Assembly (NCBI GenBank): GCA_023663865.1
Contig: JAMPGU010000001.1
Span: forward strand, 1-64,000
Length of the DNA stretch: 64,000 nucleotides
Direction: 5' to 3'
Origin: Clostridium sp.
Lineage (GTDB): Bacteria; Bacillota; Clostridia; Oscillospirales; Acutalibacteraceae
A program made the translations under genes and the position numbers. Shown here piece by piece: positions 8,947-18,695 of this stretch (positions within the stretch are counted from its first letter, which is position 1; each line of letters starts with the position of its first letter). The notes beneath the pieces are model-generated. The model worked only from the letters and a program-made list of their open reading frames with translations, had not been told where the DNA came from and made no database searches.

Positions 8947-11379
8947 TTAATTACTTTCCAACGTTAATTTTCTTGCAAGAGCAGCCACTTCCGATGCATT
9001 AATCATTAACTGCTCTCTTGTTACTTTACCTGCTTTTAAAGCCGTGTCAATTCTCTTATAATCAAATGGTGAACCGGGCATAAACAGATTTCCGCCAGCC
9101 ATAACTGCTCCATCTGCATAAGCAATAGGCCAGAGACTACTTTTATCAATTGAATAACTCGCAATTATCCAGTCACTCATAACTATACCTTTATAGCCAT
9201 TTTCAAGACGAAGATAATCCTCAAGAAGACCTCTATGCTCTGCAGCATGAACACCATTGATAAGATTATAAGAAGTCATAACTGCCATTGGCTGACTTTT
9301 ACGAACTGCTATAGCAAAGCCTTTTAAATATATTTCACGCAGGGCACGTTCACTTACCTTGCTGTTATTCTGAGTACGATTGAATTCCTGATTATTACAA
9401 GCAAAGTGCTTTAATGTAACACCACAGCCGGAATATGCCTGAACACCTTTTGTAATAGCCGCTGCAATTTCTCCGCTAAGCACGGGATCCTCTGAATAAT
9501 ATTCAAAATTTCGTCCGCATCTAATATCTCTCTGAATATTCATAGCAGGTGCAAGCCAGAGATGTACACCGTATTGTTTCATTTCCGTTGCTACAATATC
9601 ACCGCATTTCTCAGCAAATTCCACAGAAAAACTTTGCGCAACAGCAGTACCGATTGGCATAGCTGTAGTTGGCTGAGAGTGAATAACATCATTTTTCTTA
9701 GGGTGATAGCCGAGTTTTTTCATAAACCAAACAACAACACGAGGAATCAGTTCCAACTGAGACTTTGGCAAAGCAACGCCAATAGCGTGTGACATACCCT
9801 TTTCATCACGAACAAATTCCTTACTGATACGCAATCCACCCGTACCGTCTGCCACAACAATGGAAGGGATTCCAAGTGAACCGCCATCCATAAAGGTCTG
9901 ACCGGCCGCTCCCGCAACAGTAAATGCTGCATTGCCGATAATACTTTGAACACCGCCCTTAGGATCAAACGCGCCAAGATTCATTTTAATTAACTGGTCA
10001 TCTGTCATTTTAGCAACAGCCTCATCAATTTTTTTGCTGTGCGTATGTGGCTTACGAACACAAACTGCATCTGATGACAGATTAAGAACAGGCACATCAT
10101 TATATTCTTCAACAGTGTTTTTTGCATCAGGAACAAAATCTTTAAATTCCGAATCACCGAACACTTTATCAAATTGCCCGCAGTTTATTTCACTATCAAT
10201 ACAAACAACTCCTGCTGCCGCAGTATGCCTGCTGTCAGTACCGATTCTGTGAATATAATTTCCCTCTTCGAGGATATACGCCTGTCTTTCACAATCATAG
10301 GAAGCAATATCCGAAATAGGATAATTTATAGATATACTCTGCGTTTCACCCGGTTTTAACTGCTTTGTTTTAGCGAAAGCAACAAGCATTTGATACGGCT
10401 GGTCAAGTCGTTTACTCGGTACGGACACATAAAGTTGAACGACCTGTTTACCGGAATAATTACCTATATTAGTAACATCTGCAGAAACTGTTACATTCTC
10501 ACCATCCAAAGTAAAGTCAATTAAACCAATGCTAAATTCTGTCCAGGAAAGACCATAACCGAAAGCAAACAACGGTTTAATTCCAAGTGTGTCAAAATAT
10601 CTGTATCCAACATAAATTCCTTCATTATATTCAACATCATCCTTACCGCCAAATTCACCAATATTCGGATGATTTTTCCAATCGAACCATGTGGCAGTAA
10701 GTTTACCCGAGGGATTGCTGTTACCAAGCAGAATATCTGCAAGAATATTTCCTGTTTCACCACCGAGTTGTGACAAAAGAAGAATATTTTTAACATCCTT
10801 TACAGGACTTAAATCAACCATACCGCCTGTATTAAGCACAAGCATAAAATTTTTATATTTTTCATTACAGGCAAGAATATCTCTTATTTCTGTGTCTGTA
10901 AGCAGAATATCGCCGGGAGCAGGCTCTCTGTCACTGCCTTCACCTGAAATACGTGACAAAACATAAATTGCTGTATCGCCCTCTCCATCAAGAGAAATAG
11001 AATATTCCGGCTCAGGCATTGAGCGACCCATTGCAACCTGAACAGCCAATGTAAATTTTTTACGAGCCTCCCGCTTTATTTCTGCCAGAAATTCAGCCCT
11101 CGCGTTTTCAACCACTCTATCGTAAGCATTCAGCCAATTAAGAGAAGTAATAATGAAGCCTGCATTTTTCAGTCCTTGCTCAATCGTAACATAAGGCATA
11201 TTTACTTCGCCTGATCCTGTTCCGCCTTTTATGGTGTTACGAACACCGCTTCCGTAAGCAGCAATTTTTCCGGCAGTATTCAGTGGAAAACGGCCGTCCT
11301 TTTTCAGAAGAACAGTACACTCTGCACCATTATCTCTAAAAAAATTTGCATGACTTTTAATCATAAGATTTTTATCCAT
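8947..11379 (-). CDS. GH3 beta-glucosidase, permuted domain order
   Basis: Family 3 glycoside hydrolase, 810 residues, with swapped halves. The usual C-terminal alpha/beta sandwich comes first (YGSGVRNTIKGGTGSG near residue 50; GGETGN near 215), then a fibronectin-III-like domain, and the normally N-terminal TIM barrel comes last. Barrel landmarks are ADGTGGLR, KHFACNNQE and GIVMSDW, with nucleophile Asp near residue 736. This arrangement is known from Ruminococcus-type beta-glucosidases. Start 11379 is chosen because AGGAGA lies 8 bp upstream; the frame before it opens with a TTG. No signal peptide is present. It closes the MFS-GH2-GH3 operon and would release terminal beta-linked glucose or xylose inside the cell. 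Confidence 0.92.
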   Translation of the reverse strand: MDKNLMIKSHANFFRDNGAECTVLLKKDGRFPLNTAGKIAAYGSGVRNTIKGGTGSGEVNMPYVTIEQGLKNAGFIITSLNWLNAYDRVVENARAEFLAEIKREARKKFTLAVQVAMGRSMPEPEYSISLDGEGDTAIYVLSRISGEGSDREPAPGDILLTDTEIRDILACNEKYKNFMLVLNTGGMVDLSPVKDVKNILLLSQLGGETGNILADILLGNSNPSGKLTATWFDWKNHPNIGEFGGKDDVEYNEGIYVGYRYFDTLGIKPLFAFGYGLSWTEFSIGLIDFTLDGENVTVSADVTNIGNYSGKQVVQLYVSVPSKRLDQPYQMLVAFAKTKQLKPGETQSISINYPISDIASYDCERQAYILEEGNYIHRIGTDSRHTAAAGVVCIDSEINCGQFDKVFGDSEFKDFVPDAKNTVEEYNDVPVLNLSSDAVCVRKPHTHSKKIDEAVAKMTDDQLIKMNLGAFDPKGGVQSIIGNAAFTVAGAAGQTFMDGGSLGIPSIVVADGTGGLRISKEFVRDEKGMSHAIGVALPKSQLELIPRVVVWFMKKLGYHPKKNDVIHSQPTTAMPIGTAVAQSFSVEFAEKCGDIVATEMKQYGVHLWLAPAMNIQRDIRCGRNFEYYSEDPVLSGEIAAAITKGVQAYSGCGVTLKHFACNNQEFNRTQNNSKVSERALREIYLKGFAIAVRKSQPMAVMTSYNLINGVHAAEHRGLLEDYLRLENGYKGIVMSDWIIASYSIDKSSLWPIAYADGAVMAGGNLFMPGSPFDYKRIDTALKAGKVTREQLMINASEVAALARKLTLESN

Positions 11380-11449
11380 TTCTGTTCTCCTAATCAAAAT
11401 TATAAATTCATTTCATAAAAGGGATCTTGTTTTCTTGATATTATAAACT

Positions 11450-13750
11450 TCACAATACGGTTTCTATTTCAATTTCAACCGGATTTACATTTTTGCTTGT
11501 AATTGTAATCTTTGCTGTTCCTGACTGCGTTCCTGCTCTGACTACCGCAAGCAGACGCCCTCTGTAACTATTGAAAGTATCACTGACATAGCGTTCGTTT
11601 GTTTTGCACAGAGCACTGCCAAGCCCCTGTAGTTTCGCCGCTCCTTCTACTTTCACTGTAACAGGCTGTTCAATATAAGGAATCAGTTCTCCCTTTTCAT
11701 CAGTAAATTCAATAGGAATATAGCACAGTGACTGACCGTTTGCATTCAATTTTGCCTTATCAGGTATAGCGGTTAATTTTATATCTTTGCCGCCGGTTGT
11801 CAAATTCTGTCTTGATATTTCTTTTCCGTTTGCATCAAGAGAAACTGCAGTCAGTGTACCCGGCTGATAATTGGTTTTGAAAATGGCTTTGTACTTCTTT
11901 ACAGGCTTAGTTGAAATTTCTTTGCCGTTGAGTTCAAGGCGAACAGAATCAGCATCGGCATACACCTCAACAACTGCCTTTGTTCCATCGTAGCCGTGCC
12001 ATGTCCAACTGTCAATCGCATTTGTAAACTGCCATGCACCTGTTGAAGGTTTTTCACTCGCATGATTTAAAGGACGTACGCAAATAAAAGTTTTTTTTCT
12101 CAATCCCCATACCGTCTGCATAAAATACATTGCTGCCAAAGGCTTACCTGTAATATCAATCATTCCCTGACCTGCAAGAAGCGGCAGACCCTTATATGAA
12201 TGATATGTCCAGTCACCAATACAAGCCTCGCCGAGATAATCCCAAGCTGACCAGACAAAATCACCAAGTATCTGTGGATATTTTTTAACACGTTCCCAGT
12301 TGTATGGCAAATCAGCAGCCATAGTTTCACTGCCTACCATCAACCTATCAGGATAATTCCGTGCATCATCATCATATCGTGATGCCGCATAGTTAAGCCC
12401 GAGAACATCGAGACCGTCGGCAGCACCCTTACAAGCCTTATCTCCCTTTTTACCTGCAGCCATATAAAACATCAGACTGCCCAACTTGCCTGCCATCGCA
12501 TTGAAAAAGGCTGAGCCTGTTTTCTTTTCTTTATAACCGCCCTTCTTCGGAAGCGGTTCAGGCTTATAATCACCCTTATCCTTGTAAACGCCAACGCCAA
12601 GCATAGTATAAACATTAAGCAAAACATTAACTCCTGCTGTTACAGGACGAGTATTGTCAAGTTCGTGAATATAATCTGTAAGCATTCTGCAAGTATCTGC
12701 ACCCTTTTGTGATGCGGTCTCCGAAACCTCATTGCCATGAGAGTACATAATAACACACGGATGATTAAATGCTGATTTAACCATTGCGGCGATATCGTTT
12801 TTCCACTCTGTATCAAACCAGCGTGCATAATCGTGATAAGTTTTCGGAACATACCAGCCATCAAAGGTTTCATTCATTACATACATTCCAAGTTTGTCGC
12901 AGATATTAAGCGTAGTCTGAGATGCAGGATTATGCGCAATACGAAGTGCGTTAAAGCCGTTCTCCTTTAAGATAGAAATTCGGCGGTATTCTGCGTCATA
13001 AAAATCGCAGGCACCAAGCACGCCGTGGTCATGGTGAATACATCCGCCACGCAGCAAAACACGCTTTCCGTTAATACGAAGACCCTTTTTCGCATCCCAC
13101 TCTAAAAGTCTGATGCCAAATGTGGTGCTGATTTTTTTGTCGTCCTTGCTGATAACGCAGGTATAGAGATTAGGATTATATTCATCCCAAAGTTTAGCGT
13201 TTGGAATGGTTATATCGCCTGAAACGCCTGTTGCCACAAGTGCTTCGCCATCAAAAATTTCCACCATATCTGCATCTGCTGTTACCTGAATCACAGCAGG
13301 ATTATATGATTTTGTAATGATTTTCGGCTCTTCAAGTTCGCCAATCAGCAGACTTACCGGACGGTAGATACCCGAGCCTGAATACCATCGGCAATTTGGT
13401 TCTAAGGAGTTATCCACGTCAACACGAAGAAGATTTTTCCCTGCCTTAACGGCGTCCGAAATATTCACATCAAAAGCCGTATATCCATATTTATGTGCAC
13501 CGCACTGATTGCCGTTGACCGCAACTGTACAGTTTTGATACACGCCTTCAAAATGAATAACTATTTTCTTTCCTAAATTTTCACTGCTGAGTTCAAATGT
13601 TTTTTGATAGGTGTATTTTCCTCCCGGGAAGTAGCCGGAATTCACACCGTTCCGGCAACTACCATCCCTTTGCTCCTCCAACATTGCATCGTGTGGAAGA
13701 TTAACAGGTTTACCATTGCAGGTCCAATTCAGATTTAACTCATACCTCAT
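11450..13750 (-). CDS. GH2 beta-galactosidase family enzyme (copy A)
   Basis: Family 2 glycoside hydrolase, 766 residues, no signal peptide. It has an N-terminal jelly-roll (LPHDAMLEE, then RWYSGSGIYRPV), an immunoglobulin-like domain, a TIM barrel with acid/base Glu in SHGNEVSE and nucleophile Glu in VGSETMAAD, and two C-terminal beta domains (DUF4982-like, then a GH2 C-terminal domain). The start was set at 13750, where MRYELNLNW follows CAGGGAGA. It is a full-length paralogue of the GH2 at 25.7 kb. It lies between MFS and GH3 in one leftward operon, so it should cut a terminal beta-linked sugar from whatever that MFS carrier imports. Substrate within GH2 cannot be fixed by reading. Confidence 0.9.
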   Translation of the reverse strand: MRYELNLNWTCNGKPVNLPHDAMLEEQRDGSCRNGVNSGYFPGGKYTYQKTFELSSENLGKKIVIHFEGVYQNCTVAVNGNQCGAHKYGYTAFDVNISDAVKAGKNLLRVDVDNSLEPNCRWYSGSGIYRPVSLLIGELEEPKIITKSYNPAVIQVTADADMVEIFDGEALVATGVSGDITIPNAKLWDEYNPNLYTCVISKDDKKISTTFGIRLLEWDAKKGLRINGKRVLLRGGCIHHDHGVLGACDFYDAEYRRISILKENGFNALRIAHNPASQTTLNICDKLGMYVMNETFDGWYVPKTYHDYARWFDTEWKNDIAAMVKSAFNHPCVIMYSHGNEVSETASQKGADTCRMLTDYIHELDNTRPVTAGVNVLLNVYTMLGVGVYKDKGDYKPEPLPKKGGYKEKKTGSAFFNAMAGKLGSLMFYMAAGKKGDKACKGAADGLDVLGLNYAASRYDDDARNYPDRLMVGSETMAADLPYNWERVKKYPQILGDFVWSAWDYLGEACIGDWTYHSYKGLPLLAGQGMIDITGKPLAAMYFMQTVWGLRKKTFICVRPLNHASEKPSTGAWQFTNAIDSWTWHGYDGTKAVVEVYADADSVRLELNGKEISTKPVKKYKAIFKTNYQPGTLTAVSLDANGKEISRQNLTTGGKDIKLTAIPDKAKLNANGQSLCYIPIEFTDEKGELIPYIEQPVTVKVEGAAKLQGLGSALCKTNERYVSDTFNSYRGRLLAVVRAGTQSGTAKITITSKNVNPVEIEIETVL

Positions 13751-13778
13751 ATCAAAATTCTCCCTGTTTTTTATTTTA

Positions 13779-13810
13779 AATAAGCACACAGGATGAACTG
13801 TGCGCTTATT
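13779..13810 (-). promoter_or_regulatory. Hairpin between MFS and GH2 genes
   Basis: A 13-bp stem with one mismatch (13779-13791 with 13798-13810) and a 6-nt loop sits in the 70-bp gap inside the operon. It has no strong U-run and may stabilise or attenuate the message, lowering GH2-GH3 expression relative to the transporter. Confidence 0.5.
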
Positions 13811-13820
13811 CTAATTATTC

Positions 13821-15266
13821 TTAGTTCTCAAATTCGTCGCCGTGAATATTACTCAAATCAACGCCTTTTGTTTCTTTTACTTTCGCACTTAAAATAATTA
13901 AACTGATAATCATACCTGGAACTGCGATCAGCAAGCAGATAATACCAATCTTTGCATCACCGAGAACATTGTTTAAAATCATACTTGCAAGCAGTGATAC
14001 GGAATAAATCACGCCACTGATAATAGGCAGGGCAGAAATTGCTGAGGAACGAAGATTTGTTGGAACGGATTCTGTTTCCATAAGACCAAAAAGGTCACTT
14101 GCACTCCAGTATCCTCCAATTGCAGCACCTGAAAGCAAACCAACAATATAAGGATTCCAGCCTAAGTTTGCACCAAGGAAAAACAAACTGAAGCTCACAA
14201 TTGTAATTACACTCATAACAACAGCTGCTCGTTTTCTGCCTATACCGTCAGCAATAAATCCCTGAAGGATTTGACAAATCGCATTACTGAATGGGAACAA
14301 AAGTAATGCCTTGGTAACAAGCATTGAAGCCTCGCCCTTTGCTGCATCAATTGCCATGTCTTCAGCAAGGAATTGCTGAGAAAAGCCGTAAGTCATAACT
14401 GTTTCATAGTATGTAGTAATAACCATACCAAACATAAACAATCCCTGTGAAATCGCAATCCACAAAAGCTGCTTATGCGTAAAAGCAAATTTTAAAGCCT
14501 TGAAGAAACCACCCTGTGAATCTACATCCTGTTTCTTTTGGCGAGCTTCTTCCTTTTCTTCTTCAGTCATAGTGAGCATATGAATACGATTGTCAACAAA
14601 CGCATCAGATTCACGAATAAGGAAAATAGCTAATATTGCAATAACTACTGTTGCTGCAGCAGGGATAAAATAAATATATCTCCAATTTGACATATCTGTA
14701 CCCTTAATGAAAACATTTCGCAGAACAGGAACAAGAAGGATTGCAAGCGTTGCCAAACCCTTTACCGTAGCAGTAAGCTTAGCACGATGCTTTGGCGGTG
14801 TGCTTTCAAGAATATATACAAGCTGCATATCATGCGGAACAAAGAAACCAATTACGCATGCACCAATCAGGTACACAGGAATATTAGTTGCCAAGCCGAC
14901 AAGCACAAGACCAAGTCCCATACCGAAGGTATTAATCACAAGGAATATTTTTCTGCCGAAACGGTCAGCCAAAGGTTTGTAAAATAAAGCGAGTCCTCCT
15001 GCAACTGTAGCAAGAAATCCCAAAGCACTCATTCGGGCAACTGCAAATTCTTCACCGACAACAGGTGCAAAAATCTGCGAAGCAAGAATTGACTGCATCT
15101 GCGTTCCGATATCTGATGTGATAGTATCGGCACAATAGATAACTGTTATAACCAAAAGGAAATAGATCATATATCCCGGTGCCTTTGGTTTTGCTTTTTC
15201 TGCACGTAATCGAGCAAGTTCGCGTTGAACCTTTTCAGGATCAGTTTTTACTGAACGTTTTTTCAT
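13821..15266 (-). CDS. MFS sugar transporter (copy A)
   Basis: Twelve-helix major facilitator permease, 481 residues. The loop 2-3 signature is FYKPLADRFGRK and the second-half equivalent is ADGIGRKR. A basic N-terminal tail (about 40 residues) and a charged central loop rich in Glu and Lys face the cytoplasm. The start at 15266 follows GAGGAG. The protein closely matches the MFS at 33.2 kb (shared PHDMQ, SAPSKHRAK/STPPKHRAK and GGYWxxSDL blocks). Placed upstream of GH2 and GH3, it probably imports the oligosaccharide they cleave. Expression is likely controlled by the palindrome at 15370 and the AraC gene next to it. Confidence 0.88.
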   Translation of the reverse strand: MKKRSVKTDPEKVQRELARLRAEKAKPKAPGYMIYFLLVITVIYCADTITSDIGTQMQSILASQIFAPVVGEEFAVARMSALGFLATVAGGLALFYKPLADRFGRKIFLVINTFGMGLGLVLVGLATNIPVYLIGACVIGFFVPHDMQLVYILESTPPKHRAKLTATVKGLATLAILLVPVLRNVFIKGTDMSNWRYIYFIPAAATVVIAILAIFLIRESDAFVDNRIHMLTMTEEEKEEARQKKQDVDSQGGFFKALKFAFTHKQLLWIAISQGLFMFGMVITTYYETVMTYGFSQQFLAEDMAIDAAKGEASMLVTKALLLFPFSNAICQILQGFIADGIGRKRAAVVMSVITIVSFSLFFLGANLGWNPYIVGLLSGAAIGGYWSASDLFGLMETESVPTNLRSSAISALPIISGVIYSVSLLASMILNNVLGDAKIGIICLLIAVPGMIISLIILSAKVKETKGVDLSNIHGDEFEN

Positions 15267-15369
15267 ATAAACGATCTCCTCAAACAATATATTTGATTTG
15301 GTATCCTATTTTTCAAAATTCAAAGACTACCACTTCATAATGTTATTTTAACTAAAAATAATTCATAAG

Positions 15370-15399
15370 TATTGCAATATTTAGGCAAATATTACAATA
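15370..15399. promoter_or_regulatory. Palindromic operator upstream of MFS-GH2-GH3
   Basis: 13-base arms (15370-15382 and 15387-15399) around AGGC form an inverted repeat with one mismatch: TATTGCAATATTT against its copy with a T for the C. The half-site TACAAT recurs at 16701 in front of the GH43 gene, so one regulator, probably the adjacent AraC protein, may bind both. Confidence 0.55.
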
Positions 15400-15417
15400 T
15401 TCTATCTAAAAATAAAA

Positions 15418-15452
15418 AACATTCCGAATACTTTTAAAATAGTCGGAATGTT
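15418..15452 (-). terminator. Terminator of the AraC gene
   Basis: The 10-bp stem AACATTCCGA/TCGGAATGTT (15418-15427 with 15443-15452) is followed on the minus strand by a T-rich run. It lies directly after the AraC stop and separates it from the MFS operon. Confidence 0.8.
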
Positions 15453-15460
15453 AAAATAAA

Positions 15461-16645
15461 TTATTGCTTTTGTTTTCGGTATTGCGACGGTGTCATACCT
15501 GTTTTCTTTTTAAAAACATTTTGAAAATAGGATTGGCTGGAAAAACACAGATAAAAACTTATATCCGCCAATGACTTATCACTGTATGCAAGCAGACGCT
15601 TTGCAACTTCAATTTTACAATTCGTCATATAATCCACAATAGTTACACGCAGTTCCTTTTTAAACTTACGAATTATATAGGTTTCACTGCGATTTATCTG
15701 CTTTGCAACATCGGCTACAGTAATTATATTATTTACATTATTACGGATATATGTCATACACAAATGCATTTCGTCACTTATTCCGTCCGGAATTTTAATT
15801 GCAGCCGTACGCTGACAAAAATCCATAATCATACTATACTGCAATTCTTGTATAGAATCCACTGATTTCATTCGCTCCATTTTCTGAATATACAAATCAA
15901 TAAGATCATAAACCTCCTCAGGGTCCATACCACCGGGAATAGCACCAAGCATTCCTGCCTTTGTAGCAGTGCCGATAAATTGATTTTTCAACTGACGAAG
16001 GGGAGTATCTGCAAGAACGCCTGCCTGCAATGTTCCTGCTTTCTGAAGCAGTTCATTCAGTCCGACTATATCACCTTGCTTAATTGTTCTGTATAATTCC
16101 TGCTCAAAATAATGCGTATTATGAAACGTAACATTTTCATCATATGAATAAATTTGTTCAGCCTCAGTCTTAGCCATTGTTGTAATACGGCTTTGATGAT
16201 TAGGATAAAAATGTGCTGCAATCTCAATCTGCTCCTGATTTATTGCAAAATGTAAAAACTCAAGCACTTTCATAAACTGAGCGTTATTCATTAACGGAAC
16301 ACGACGAAAAAAGACTGCCGCATCCTCATACTTATCCTGAGGGATAGCATTTTCCACTAAAAATGTATGAAGAACGTCATTGTTTACAGGAACACTGCAG
16401 ACAGGACCTGCAATAATACGGAAATCTGTTTCAACTATATAAATACAGCCGTAAAACATGTCACCTTGCGTTACAAGAAAATCAGGATTTCTTAAACTGA
16501 TTCCGCCGAAAGGCACAACCTTTTGAGCAATGCCCACACTATCTTCAAATGAAGAATAACATATCTTTTCTCCCTGATAAAATGTCAGAGGAATACTATG
16601 TGCTGAATAGTAACTCCGGCAAAAGGCCTGCAATTTATTTTTCAT
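15461..16645 (-). CDS. AraC-family transcriptional regulator A
   Basis: Regulator of 394 residues. The last 100 residues form the double helix-turn-helix of the AraC/XylS family (ITVADVAKQINRSETYIIRKFKK, then ISFYLCFSSQSYFQNVFKKKTGMTPSQYR, shown here as two landmarks). The roughly 290 residues before it are a sensor region that I cannot assign to a named fold. It is divergent from the GH43 gene at 16761 and upstream of the MFS-GH2-GH3 operon, so it most likely activates both in response to an imported sugar. Confidence 0.9.
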   Translation of the reverse strand: MKNKLQAFCRSYYSAHSIPLTFYQGEKICYSSFEDSVGIAQKVVPFGGISLRNPDFLVTQGDMFYGCIYIVETDFRIIAGPVCSVPVNNDVLHTFLVENAIPQDKYEDAAVFFRRVPLMNNAQFMKVLEFLHFAINQEQIEIAAHFYPNHQSRITTMAKTEAEQIYSYDENVTFHNTHYFEQELYRTIKQGDIVGLNELLQKAGTLQAGVLADTPLRQLKNQFIGTATKAGMLGAIPGGMDPEEVYDLIDLYIQKMERMKSVDSIQELQYSMIMDFCQRTAAIKIPDGISDEMHLCMTYIRNNVNNIITVADVAKQINRSETYIIRKFKKELRVTIVDYMTNCKIEVAKRLLAYSDKSLADISFYLCFSSQSYFQNVFKKKTGMTPSQYRKQKQ

Positions 16646-16700
16646 AACTGATTCCCCTTTTTGTTCTGTTGATAATATTATACAATATCAGCCTGAATTT

Positions 16701-16737
16701 TACAATACATTGTATTTCAAATAATGTATACTATAAT
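16701..16737 (+). promoter_or_regulatory. Promoter and operator of GH43 copy A
   Basis: TTGTAT (16710-16715), a 16-base spacer and TATAAT (16732-16737) lie just before the GH43 start. The palindrome TACAAT-AC-ATTGTA (16701-16714) overlaps the -35 box, a typical place for AraC-family binding or control. It shares its half-site with the palindrome at 15370. Confidence 0.65.
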
Positions 16738-16760
16738 AGAAAAAGAATAGGAGTGGTAGT

Positions 16761-18494
16761 ATGCATATATGTAATCCAATGAATCTTTCTTATCCATATC
16801 AGTTTCACGGTAAATTCTACAAAAATGCCATTTGCCGTGAAGGCGCAGACCCATCAATGGTGCTGTTCAAAGGGCGTTATTATCTGTTTGTTTCAATGTC
16901 GGGTGGATTTTGGATATCTGACGATATGGTATCGTGGGAATATCACAGCACACCGAATTTGCCTATACATGATTATGCACCGGATGTGCGTGTAGTCGGT
17001 GACTATATGTATTTTTGCGCCTCTAAAAGACTAAGCAAATGCACTTTTTACCGTACAAAAGATCCTCTCTCCGGCAATTTTGAAAAAGTTGCCGCAACTA
17101 TGACTTTCTGGGATCCGCATTTGTTTTGTGATGATGACGGCAGAATATATTTCTATTGGGGCTGTTCTAACACAAAACCGATTTTCGGTGTTGAGTTAAA
17201 TCCTGAAACCATGCAGCCAATCGGAAAACCTGTGGGACTGATTAAAGAACACACCGATGCACACGGATTTGAACGCAATGGTGAAAACCACATTATGCCG
17301 CCGCCTAAAGATTTTGGAGAAAAAATGTTCCGTATGCTCGCCGGCGGTGAAGCACCATACATAGAAGGCGCCTGGATGAATAAGCATAACGGCAAATACT
17401 ATTTGCAATACGCTGCAACAGGTGCAGAATATAATGTATATTCTGACGGAGTATATATTGGTGACAGTCCGCTTGGTCCTTTCAAATATGCTGAAAACAA
17501 TCCTTATTCTTACCGCCCGAGCGGTTTTATGCCGGGTGCAGGTCACGGCAGCACTATGGAGGATAAGCACGGTAATCTATGGCATGCCTCAACAATGCGA
17601 ATCAGCGTCAATCATAATTTTGAACGCAGAGTAGGCTTATTCCCTGCCGGTTTTGACGAAGACGGAGAATTATTCTGCAACCAACGCTACGGCGATTGGC
17701 CAATGCGTATTGAACAGAAAGAAATGGATCCGTGGAAAGAACCTGAATGGATGCTTCTCAGCTGCGGTAAGCCTATGTCTGCATCATCTTGTGATAAAAA
17801 TCACCCTGCTTCAATGGCTTCAGAGGAATGCGAACAAACCTGGTGGAAGGCATCATCTTCAAAACCTGAACAGTGGCTTGAGATTGATTTGCAAAGACCT
17901 ATGAGCATTCACGGCATTCAAATCAATTTTATGGATGATGCATTAAAACTGCCATTACCCGAGGGTGCAAAATGGGGCGGTGAATGGCCGATTAAACGTG
18001 TTATCGACACACAAAAGCACTATACCCGCTGGCTCCTTGAAGGCTCTTTAGACGGTAAAAAATATTTTACAATCTGCGATAAACGAAATGCCCAAACCGA
18101 TTTATCGCACGATTTTATATCTTTGGAGGACGACATAAAGGCAAGATTTATCCGCTGTACAATTTTTGAAATTCCGTTCAATCAAACTCCTTCAATTTCC
18201 GCACTGCGTGTTTTCGGTCTTGCTGACGGCGAAAAGCCTACTCAAACAACTGATATTAAAACTGTTTTTAACGGCGAACTTGATGTTGACATTTCGTGGT
18301 TGGCAGACGACAAGGCAGTTGGTTATACTGTAATGTGGGGACACGAGCCGGATAAACTCTATCACAGCATTATGGTATATGGGAAAAATTCCTGCCATAT
18401 TGCTGCACTGAATGCAAATCAGGCATGCTATCTGCGTATTGATAGTTTTAATGAATCAGGAATTGTACATGGTAAAACACAAAAAATCAGATGA
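16761..18494 (+). CDS. GH43 glycosidase with F5/8C and Fn3-like domains (copy A)
   Basis: Predicted five-bladed-propeller glycosidase of family 43 (beta-xylosidase or arabinofuranosidase type), 577 residues. Likely catalytic residues are Asp30 (REGADPS), Asp118 (FWDPHLF) and Glu202 (YIEGAWM). Residues about 330-480 look like a coagulation factor 5/8 type C (discoidin) domain, and the last 80 or so like fibronectin III ending in DSFNESGI. There is no signal peptide, so these accessory domains probably act inside the cell. It is transcribed away from AraC A. Two paralogues with the same three-part design lie at 20.5 and 31.5 kb. Confidence 0.88.
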   Translation: MHICNPMNLSYPYQFHGKFYKNAICREGADPSMVLFKGRYYLFVSMSGGFWISDDMVSWEYHSTPNLPIHDYAPDVRVVGDYMYFCASKRLSKCTFYRTKDPLSGNFEKVAATMTFWDPHLFCDDDGRIYFYWGCSNTKPIFGVELNPETMQPIGKPVGLIKEHTDAHGFERNGENHIMPPPKDFGEKMFRMLAGGEAPYIEGAWMNKHNGKYYLQYAATGAEYNVYSDGVYIGDSPLGPFKYAENNPYSYRPSGFMPGAGHGSTMEDKHGNLWHASTMRISVNHNFERRVGLFPAGFDEDGELFCNQRYGDWPMRIEQKEMDPWKEPEWMLLSCGKPMSASSCDKNHPASMASEECEQTWWKASSSKPEQWLEIDLQRPMSIHGIQINFMDDALKLPLPEGAKWGGEWPIKRVIDTQKHYTRWLLEGSLDGKKYFTICDKRNAQTDLSHDFISLEDDIKARFIRCTIFEIPFNQTPSISALRVFGLADGEKPTQTTDIKTVFNGELDVDISWLADDKAVGYTVMWGHEPDKLYHSIMVYGKNSCHIAALNANQACYLRIDSFNESGIVHGKTQKIR

Positions 18495-18528
18495 GACTAT
18501 ACAAAGTAGAGGTGTCTTAATTTATGAG

Positions 18529-18563
18529 CCACCCCGGCCTCATAATATGGTAACAAACAATAA
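18529..18563. repeat. 35-bp dispersed repeat, copy 1
   Basis: This stretch matches 35851-35885 at 31 of 35 positions in the same orientation, with core CTCATAATATG and ACAAACAATAA. It lies in a 201-bp gap after GH43 copy A that holds no gene. Copy 2 lies just after AraC regulator B, so the pair brackets about 17 kb of the sugar island. Confidence 0.6.
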
Positions 18564-18695
18564 GAGTTCTGTTTTTCTATAAAAAACTCTATCGAAATAT
18601 GCAACTTATAACAGCGTATTTTACATTTATAATTCAATAACAGTACTGTAAAATTAAAAAATATAGACATTTAGATTTTATGAAGAGGTAAAATA

